A stretch of 10,676 nucleotides of DNA from a bacterium (lineage in GTDB: Bacteria; Spirochaetota; Spirochaetia; Treponematales; Rectinemataceae), in contig JAKALZ010000039.1 in assembly GCA_021813065.1 (NCBI GenBank), forward strand, positions 1-10,676. The letters are read 5' to 3'. The first letter of the stretch is position 1. Every line of letters starts with the position of its first letter. The translations under genes and the position numbers were made by a program. Below are positions 5,761 to 10,676 of this stretch, piece by piece. Below the pieces are notes generated by a model. It had not been told where the DNA came from and searched no databases. It was given only the letters and a program-made list of their open reading frames with translations.

Positions 5761-8205
5761 TCATCGCTTTGGCGAGCGTTTATGGGTCGATCTTTCAGAT
5801 CGTGGGCCTCCCGGCGACCTCTTCGATGGGTACGGCGACTTTGATGTCGTTGAGGAATCGCTCTTGTATCCGTTTCTCGGATTGGAGGCTCGAGGACCGC
5901 TGTCTCTAGCGCTCGGTTTTCCTGCGCGCGGGCGTCCTGCGAGCGGCCCGCTGTCCGCGGTCGCGGCGCGTGGGGTTGCGCGACCTGTGGGACGCCCGGA
6001 CTGTCTGCCCGCGGGTTTCCCCGCGTTGTTGCCCGGTTGTCGCGGGCCGCGATCCGAGGTTGTACGCGGGACGTAGCCAAAGTTTGGGCGTGCGCCCGAG
6101 GATGGGGCGCCATGCGCGGGCGCGCCATAGCGAGGCTCACCGCTTTCTCTTCGTACGGTGTCCTCGCTCCAAAAACCGTCCTTCCAGTTAAAACGCGTTG
6201 TGTTCGGCAGAACCTTGTACTGATCGATCGCTTTGGCGAGGTCTCGATAGAGCCCGCGCGAGGGATCCGCGTTCGAGAGATCGAGAATGAAGCGCGAGAA
6301 ACCCTGTTTCTTGAGGTTGGGCACGAGATCGATGAGAGAGAACGGAGTGTCGGGAATAACTGAAGAGGAGTCGCGCCGGCCCACCAGCGTGAAGGTGTTC
6401 CTTTCGCGATCGGTAAAGTGCGAGTGCTCGTGTTTTTGCGTGAGGTCCGCCCGAATCCTGAACAGATCGGGGTAACCGAAAAGCACGGGCGCGAAGAACT
6501 GCGCCGGAAGAAATTCGGTGAGCTTGTAGAGAGCCTGGCGGGAGATCTCGTAAGGCGGGATGATTGCCTGCGCGCCTTGCTCGAGATAGTAGGAGAGCGC
6601 CCACGGGTTGAAGACATAGAGCCAAGGCCCCGCGATCACCGTGACTTTCTTGCCACGGAGCATCGTGAAATGCGCCTGATTGTTCGCGATGACGAGCGAA
6701 ACACCCTTCTCGATCCAGTAGTCGAGCTCCGTCGGAAGCCACGACGCGTCGGACTCAGCGTAGTAGGGATCGAGCCAGAGGATGAGTTTCTCGCGCTTAA
6801 AAGGGAGCGTGGACTCGTCGCGGCGCATATTCTCGGCGTTGAGTTTATTGAAGAGGATCATCGCCCTTCTGGGCTTAAAGGTGAGGATGGCGTGGAGATC
6901 GGCGACCTTCCCCGCGAGGATGTAGATACCTGACTCGAAGGTCTTCTCGAGAGACTTGCCGTCGAGGCGGGCGAGATCAGGGCGCGGCGCGCTGTGGTTC
7001 GTGGGAAATTTATGGAAGCGATCAAGGCTCCTGGGCAGAACCGGTTTGTATCGACGGGCCATGCTCGCGGTCTGTATGAGATAGACATCGTCGTTCTGGC
7101 GCCAGTCGCCATCGAGTTGCAGGAGCATACCCTCAAGACCGTACTTGATCGCTTGAATTTTCGCCGTAATGCGCCCTGAATCGTCCTTGCGGTGAATGCG
7201 GACCGAGTCGCGCTCTGCGAGGCCCTCGTAGGTGTTCATCAGCGCCCAACGCTTTTCGTCGATGGTGCGCGCGTCGCGGATGCGGCCAAGGTGGACGCCG
7301 GTGCCGCCCGCCTGATCGGGGTGGATATAGTCGTCTGGCTGCCCTGAGATGAAGAAGCTCGTCTTGCGGCGGGCGAAATCGGCCTGGAGCATGGCTCGCG
7401 CCTTGATGATCGCCTTCTCTCGGTCGATCTCGCAGTTGTCGATGAGATGGCGGTACGCGGCGACGACGGTCCCGACATACTCGGCGGATTTCATGCGCCC
7501 CTCGATTTTGAGGGCGTTCACTCCGGCATCGATCAGCGCGGGCACATGCTCGATGAGCTGGAGGTCGTCGGGAGAAAAATAGTACCCGGAATCGCTTTCG
7601 CTCTCGTAGAGGCGTCTGCAGGCCTGCGTACACATGCCTCGGTTCGCGCTCTTACCGCCGAGGTAGCTTGAGAAGAGGCAAATGCCGGACGCGCTCACGC
7701 AGAGGGCCCCGTGGACAAAGAACTCAAGCTCGACGCTCGTGTACTGGCGAATCTGCCTGAGTTCGTCGAGCGAAAGCTCGCGGGCGAGCACGACGCGCTT
7801 AAAGCCCTCGCGTGAGAGCTGGTTGCAGCCCGCTGAAGAAGCGACGTTCATCTGCGTCGAGCCATGGAGCTGCAGCGAGGGAAAATATTCGCGCGCCATC
7901 TTGGCGACGCCGGCATCCTGCACGATGATGCCGTCGGGCCCCACCGAAGCGAGATACTCGAGCAGCTGGTAGACGCGATCGGCCTCGCGCTCCTCGAAGA
8001 CTGTATTGACCGTTACATATATTTTTCGTGATCGTTCGTGCAGCGCGCTGACCGCCGCCTCGAATTGGTTGAACGCGAAATTCGTCGTGCGCATGCGCGC
8101 GTTGAAGGATCGAAGACCAAGGTAGACCGCGTCGGCGCCTTCGCCGATAGCCGCGTCGAGCGCCTCAGGCGAACCTGCCGGCGCGAGAAGTTCAATTCTT
8201 TTCAC
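5761..8205 (-). CDS. U32-family (RlhA/TrhP-like) protein with a basic, disordered C-terminal tail
   Basis: With GTG at 8203-8205 as start the protein has 814 residues. Residues 1 to about 330 are a U32 core: RIELLAPAGSPEALDAAIGEGADAVYLG at the N-terminus, QLHGSTQMN near 112, HGALCVSASGICLFSSYLGG at 165-184, and ANRGMCTQACRRLY. Cys169, Cys176, Cys192 and Cys196 resemble the Fe-S ligands of this family, though I cannot tell which four bind. KIEGRMKSAEYV follows near 233. Family members once called collagenase-like peptidases include RlhA and TrhP, which hydroxylate 23S rRNA or tRNA; an RNA-modification role is likely but not proven. Residues about 330-684 are a large C-terminal part as in long U32 proteins. 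Residues 685-814 are Arg/Pro/Gly/Ser/Ala-rich, with about 28 Lys/Arg against 7 Asp/Glu and no Cys. The frame stays open to 8403, but that stretch is repeat-rich and the U32 motif begins right at the GTG. Confidence 0.9.
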   Translation of the reverse strand: MKRIELLAPAGSPEALDAAIGEGADAVYLGLRSFNARMRTTNFAFNQFEAAVSALHERSRKIYVTVNTVFEEREADRVYQLLEYLASVGPDGIIVQDAGVAKMAREYFPSLQLHGSTQMNVASSAGCNQLSREGFKRVVLARELSLDELRQIRQYTSVELEFFVHGALCVSASGICLFSSYLGGKSANRGMCTQACRRLYESESDSGYYFSPDDLQLIEHVPALIDAGVNALKIEGRMKSAEYVGTVVAAYRHLIDNCEIDREKAIIKARAMLQADFARRKTSFFISGQPDDYIHPDQAGGTGVHLGRIRDARTIDEKRWALMNTYEGLAERDSVRIHRKDDSGRITAKIQAIKYGLEGMLLQLDGDWRQNDDVYLIQTASMARRYKPVLPRSLDRFHKFPTNHSAPRPDLARLDGKSLEKTFESGIYILAGKVADLHAILTFKPRRAMILFNKLNAENMRRDESTLPFKREKLILWLDPYYAESDASWLPTELDYWIEKGVSLVIANNQAHFTMLRGKKVTVIAGPWLYVFNPWALSYYLEQGAQAIIPPYEISRQALYKLTEFLPAQFFAPVLFGYPDLFRIRADLTQKHEHSHFTDRERNTFTLVGRRDSSSVIPDTPFSLIDLVPNLKKQGFSRFILDLSNADPSRGLYRDLAKAIDQYKVLPNTTRFNWKDGFWSEDTVRRESGEPRYGAPAHGAPSSGARPNFGYVPRTTSDRGPRQPGNNAGKPAGRQSGRPTGRATPRAATADSGPLAGRPRAGKPSARDSGPRASNPRNGYKSDSSTTSKSPYPSKRSPGGPRSERSTHKRSPKR

Positions 8206-8241
8206 AGCATTCTTATACGCTTGAATGGCGCTTCTATGCAA
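8203..8241 (-). promoter_or_regulatory. Candidate U32-gene promoter placing transcription start at the GTG (leaderless)
   Basis: On the minus strand TTGCAT (8236-8241, 3/6) is followed by 18 bases and TATAAG (8212-8217, 5/6). Exactly six bases (8206-8211) separate it from the GTG start, so +1 would fall on the start codon. No Shine-Dalgarno sequence precedes the GTG. The same geometry appears at purB. Confidence 0.4.
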
Positions 8242-8261
8242 GGAGTTAGGGTATTGCTGGC

Positions 8262-8319
8262 GGGCGCGCGCGGAGAGGTGCGCCGTGGCGGGATAAAAGG
8301 GCGCGCGCGGAGAGGTGCG
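8262..8319. repeat. Two perfect 21-bp direct repeats in a CG-rich block
   Basis: The 21 bases at 8262-8282 recur exactly at 8299-8319, a period of 37 bases; each begins GGGCGCGCGCGG and ends AGAGGTGCG. The bases between differ. Shorter degenerate relatives (GCGCGCGGTGCG at 8333-8344, GGCGCGCGGAG at 8352-8362) follow. The copies lie between two divergent promoters. It could be a protein-binding site pair, a dispersed genomic repeat or simple slippage. Confidence 0.88.
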
Positions 8320-8414
8320 TGGTGGTGGACTCGCGCGCGGTGCGAAACGAAGGCGCGCGGAGCGAACGCGCTCTGAGATTACGCGGTGCTTGTCAGGCCG
8401 CAACCACGCTTGTG

Positions 8415-8443
8415 TTGTAATTCCGAGCCATTTCCTATATATT
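8415..8443 (+). promoter_or_regulatory. fusA: Promoter of fusA
   Basis: TTGTAA (8415-8420, 4/6 to TTGACA) and TATATT (8438-8443, 5/6 to TATAAT) are 17 bases apart. Transcription would start near 8450, giving a leader of about 64 bases before the ATG at 8514. Confidence 0.55.
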
Positions 8444-8449
8444 TACAGA

Positions 8450-8464
8450 GCCTCGAGCTGAGGC
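8450..8464 (+). promoter_or_regulatory. Hairpin at the predicted 5' end of the fusA mRNA
   Basis: GCCTC (8450-8454) pairs with GAGGC (8460-8464) around the 5-base loop GAGCT. It would sit at the first bases of the transcript, where a stem can protect mRNA from decay. It has no T-run, so it is not a terminator. Confidence 0.35.
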
Positions 8465-8513
8465 GCATATTCGCAGAAATTTTTCTATCCCTGCGCGCAC
8501 CGCGGAGCAATCA

Positions 8514-10538
8514 ATGAGTCTTGAGAAACTACGCAATATTGGAATTATGGCCCATATCGACGCCGGAAAAACAACGACGACCGAGCGCATCCTCTACTAT
8601 TCAGGCAAAACGTACAAACTCGGCGAAGTCGATGACGGCGAAGCTACCATGGACTGGATGGATCAGGAGCAGGAGCGCGGCATCACGATCCAGAGCGCCG
8701 CGACTACCACATTCTGGCGCGACCACCAGATCAATATCATCGACACACCGGGGCACGTTGACTTTACCGCCGAGGTGGAGCGATCGCTGCGCGTTTTGGA
8801 CGGCGCCATCGCGGTGTTCTGCGCGGTAGGAGGCGTCGAGCCACAGTCAGAGACTGTGTGGCACCAGGCGGACCGCTACAATGTGCCGAGAATCGCGTAC
8901 ATCAACAAAATGGATAGGCTCGGCGCCGATTTCGAAGCAGTGCTCCAGGATATGCGCGCGAAGCTCGGCGCCAATCCTATTCCGCTCAACATACCGATCG
9001 GGAAAGAGGGCAACTTTGAGGGCGTGCTCGACCTGATCGAAATGAGGGAGATCCGCTGGAACGACGATGGCTCGGAGATGGAGATCTCGCCGATCGCTGA
9101 AGCGCGCGAAGAAATCTCGCACCACTGGCGCGAAAACCTGATCGACGCAGTGTCAGCCCAGTCCGACATCATCACGAATCTCTACCTTGAGGGCGCGCCG
9201 ATCCCCAACGCCACGCTCAGGGCTGAAATCCGCAAAGCCTGCATCGCGCGGCACTTCGTTCCGGTTTTCGCGGGTGCCTCTCGACGAAATATGGGAGTGC
9301 AGCCCCTCATCGACGCGGTTGTCGACTATCTCCCCGCGCCCGACGAGGTTGGCGCGCTCAAAGCCTTCCATACGAAAAAAGAGGAAGACATCGAGATCCC
9401 CTGCCAGGTCAACGGCTACCCGCTCGGCCTTGTCTTCAAAGTACAGTACGACCGCGAAGCGGGAGCGCTCTGCTACGTGCGCATGTACTCCGGCACCCTG
9501 CATAATGCCTCAACGGTGTACAACACCTCGAAAAAGAAACGCGAGCGCGTTACTCGGCTTCTGCGAATGCACGCGAACAAGAGTGAACCCATCGAATCGG
9601 TGAGCGCGGGCGACATCGCGGTCTTCGTCGGGCTCAAACTCGCGCAGACCGGCGACACGCTCGGCACCGAAGGCTACCCAGTGCTTCTCGAGAAGATGCA
9701 CTTCCCCGAGCCTGTCATCTCGGTAGCCATCGAGCCCAAAACCCTCTCCGACCGCGACAAGCTGAAGGAAGCGCTCGATGTCCTCGCCCGCGAAGACCCG
9801 ACCTTCGCCGTGCACGAAGATGAGGAGACGGGCCAGATCATTATCCGAGGCATGGGCGAATTACACCTCGACGTGCTCGTGACGCGCGTGATCCGCGAGT
9901 TCAAGGTGCAGGCGAAAATCGGAAATCCCCAAGTCACGTACCGCGAATCGATCTCCGCAAAGTACCGCCATACCGAAAAGTTCCACAAGGTCATCGCGGG
10001 CAAGGAGAACACCGCAAGCCTCACCATCGAAGTCGAACCGCTTCCGCGCGGCACCGGCAATCAATATAAAAAGGCGCTCCGCGCCCACGATGTGCCGGAA
10101 GAAATTTTCGACGCGATCGAGCGGGGCATCACGTCGGCATTCCAGTCTGGCATCCAGTACGGCTATCCCTCGGTAGACATCGGAGTTTCGCTGGTCGGCA
10201 TCGACTACAGCGAGCTCACCTCTACGCCTTTCGCCTTTGAAGCCTGCGCGAACATGGCCTACGATGGCGCCTGCAGAGCCGCGAACCCTGTGCTTCTCGA
10301 GCCGATCATGAAGGTCGATATCCTGGCGCCGAAGGAGTTCGTCGGCGAAGTGATGAGCCTCGTGTCGCAGCGCGGCGGCCTCATACATGGATCCGAAACC
10401 AAAAATGTCTCCGAAGTCATCCATGCGCAAGCGCCGCTCGCAACCATGTTCGGCTTTACAACAAGCCTGCGCTCAGTGAGCCAGGGCCGCGCGTCATTCA
10501 GCATGGAATTCAGCCACTTCGAGCCAAAACGCGGATAG
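8514..10538 (+). CDS. fusA: Elongation factor G, EF-G2 (ribosome-recycling) type
   Basis: The 674-residue translational GTPase has all G motifs: AHIDAGKT (13-20), RGIT (55-58), DTPGH (77-81), NKMD (131-134) and GAS (254-256). Domain II includes [22 protein letters not shown] (306-327), and GMGELHL (446-452) marks domain III. Domain IV spans about 478-600 and domain V runs to the end (FSMEFSHF). Length and wording resemble the spirochaete and mitochondrial EF-G2 group. As I recall, in Borrelia EF-G2 works with RRF to split ribosomes after termination while EF-G1 translocates. In keeping with this, the domain IV tip reads [14 protein letters not shown] (563-576) where translocating EF-Gs have GSYHDVDSSE with the key His. 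The ATG has GGAG (8504-8507) six bases upstream. No str-operon genes (rpsL, rpsG, tuf) flank it, as expected for a second EF-G. Tet(M)-type resistance protein is less likely. Confidence 0.92.
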   Translation: MSLEKLRNIGIMAHIDAGKTTTTERILYYSGKTYKLGEVDDGEATMDWMDQEQERGITIQSAATTTFWRDHQINIIDTPGHVDFTAEVERSLRVLDGAIAVFCAVGGVEPQSETVWHQADRYNVPRIAYINKMDRLGADFEAVLQDMRAKLGANPIPLNIPIGKEGNFEGVLDLIEMREIRWNDDGSEMEISPIAEAREEISHHWRENLIDAVSAQSDIITNLYLEGAPIPNATLRAEIRKACIARHFVPVFAGASRRNMGVQPLIDAVVDYLPAPDEVGALKAFHTKKEEDIEIPCQVNGYPLGLVFKVQYDREAGALCYVRMYSGTLHNASTVYNTSKKKRERVTRLLRMHANKSEPIESVSAGDIAVFVGLKLAQTGDTLGTEGYPVLLEKMHFPEPVISVAIEPKTLSDRDKLKEALDVLAREDPTFAVHEDEETGQIIIRGMGELHLDVLVTRVIREFKVQAKIGNPQVTYRESISAKYRHTEKFHKVIAGKENTASLTIEVEPLPRGTGNQYKKALRAHDVPEEIFDAIERGITSAFQSGIQYGYPSVDIGVSLVGIDYSELTSTPFAFEACANMAYDGACRAANPVLLEPIMKVDILAPKEFVGEVMSLVSQRGGLIHGSETKNVSEVIHAQAPLATMFGFTTSLRSVSQGRASFSMEFSHFEPKRG

Positions 10539-10571
10539 TCCGCAAAACTTGAAGCTTATTTGTGCCGCACG

Positions 10572-10594
10572 GCGTCTCCTCCATGAGGAGGCGC
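10572..10594 (+). promoter_or_regulatory. Hairpin sequestering the ribosome binding site of the next gene
   Basis: GCGTCTCCTC (10572-10581) pairs with GAGGAGGCGC (10585-10594) around the 3-base loop CAT: ten pairs, one of them a U-G wobble. The right arm contains the Shine-Dalgarno GAGGAGG (10585-10591), five bases before the ATG at 10597. No T-run follows, so it is not a typical terminator of fusA. It could limit or control translation of the downstream gene. Confidence 0.6.
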
Positions 10595-10596
10595 TG

Positions 10597-10676
10597 ATGA
10601 CGACACAGCGGTTATCTTCTATTACAATCGAGTTTATCGCGGCGCTGCTCACCTACGGTACGCTGGGAGGTTCAGC
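10597..10676 (+). CDS. Start of an unidentified gene (3' end outside window)
   Basis: ATG at 10597 follows a perfect GAGGAGG at five bases spacing, and the frame is open for the 26 full codons visible. The fragment begins MTTQRLSSITIEFIAALLTY and continues GTLGGS. Residues about 9-23 are fairly hydrophobic apart from one Glu, which could be a membrane segment or a buried helix. I do not recognise it. It starts 58 bases after the fusA stop on the same strand, with no terminator between, so it may be co-transcribed with fusA. Confidence 0.6.
   Translation, partial: MTTQRLSSITIEFIAALLTYGTLGGS

Larger units (their letters stand above)
8206..8513. other. 308-base divergent intergenic region between the U32 gene and fusA
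   Basis: No gene is supported here. From left to right it holds the U32-gene promoter (8212-8241), a CG-alternating block with a 21-bp direct repeat (8262-8319) and degenerate CGCGCGG copies to about 8362, a small hairpin (CGGAGCG at 8358-8364 pairing with CGCTCTG at 8369-8375, one G-T pair, no T-run), then an AT-richer stretch with the fusA promoter and leader (8415-8513). Confidence 0.7.

Noticed and set aside
5745..5762. Terminator of the U32 gene: GATTCT/AGAATC hairpin overlapping its stop codon
   Set aside because: The stem is only six AT-rich pairs and no T-run follows on the minus strand.
5730..6617. 295-codon frame on the - strand overlapping the U32 tail in another frame
   Set aside because: It is Arg/Ser-rich out-of-frame sequence of the GC-rich tail; the U32 frame is continuous from a conserved N-terminus to its stop.
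8206..8403. N-terminal extension of the U32 protein by up to 66 residues to an ATG near 8403
   Set aside because: The extension is Arg/Pro/Ala low-complexity sequence encoded by the repeat-rich CG block, has no SD, and the U32 motif RIELLAPAGS begins directly after the GTG at 8205, as in homologues.
9861..10430. 189-codon open frame on the - strand opposite fusA
   Set aside because: It is an antisense shadow of EF-G domains III-V.
8514..10538. Tet(M)/Tet(O)-type ribosomal protection protein or release factor 3
   Set aside because: Length, a complete EF-G domain order and sequence wording fit EF-G2 better; no tetracycline-resistance context is present.
1..10676. CRISPR array, tRNA or rRNA, insertion sequence, phage or defence genes
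   Set aside because: No repeat-spacer pattern, cloverleaf, rRNA-like stretch, transposase or integrase motif, or toxin-antitoxin pair was seen on either strand.

Overview
The window looks like ordinary chromosomal DNA of a GC-rich diderm bacterium. It is most likely a spirochaete of the Treponema/Spirochaeta kind. Two proteins point that way: the single-stranded DNA-binding protein has the spirochaete-style N-terminus (MNHLNSILVEGNLVRDP), and the elongation factor G is of the EF-G2 (recycling) type that spirochaetes carry next to a translocating EF-G1. The ExbB/ExbD/TonB set implies an outer membrane. The assignment is by remembered family resemblance; no search was run.

Layout, left to right. 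(1) Bases 2-679, + strand: the C-terminal part of an HD-GYP cyclic-di-GMP phosphodiesterase whose start lies outside the window. (2) Bases 686-2768, - strand: a tightly overlapping exbB-exbD-tonB operon, converging on the HD-GYP gene with a 6-base gap. (3) Bases 2818-4215, - strand: purB, adenylosuccinate lyase of the animal-like clade, 49 bases upstream of exbB. (4) Bases 4339-4755, + strand: ssb, divergent from purB, ending in a good intrinsic terminator whose U-tract lies inside the 3' end of the next gene. (5) Bases 4802-5584, - strand: an IclR-family regulator with two candidate promoters. (6) Bases 5761-8205, - strand: a U32-family protein (RlhA/TrhP-like Fe-S protein) with an unusual 130-residue basic, disordered C-terminal tail. 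(7) Bases 8206-8513: a 308-base divergent intergenic region with a 21-bp perfect direct repeat in a CG-rich block, then the promoter and leader of fusA. (8) Bases 8514-10538, + strand: EF-G2. (9) From 10597, + strand: the first 26 codons of an unidentified gene whose Shine-Dalgarno sequence is buried in a strong hairpin.

The genes serve separate housekeeping tasks: signalling, outer-membrane energy transduction, purine synthesis, DNA binding, probable RNA modification and ribosome recycling. I see no mobile element, CRISPR array, tRNA, rRNA, phage module or defence system, and no convincing undescribed multi-gene system. The points most worth a second look are small: possible leaderless starts of purB and the U32 gene, the tail on the U32 protein, the altered tip of EF-G domain IV, the SSB C-terminus, and the hairpin over the last gene's ribosome binding site.
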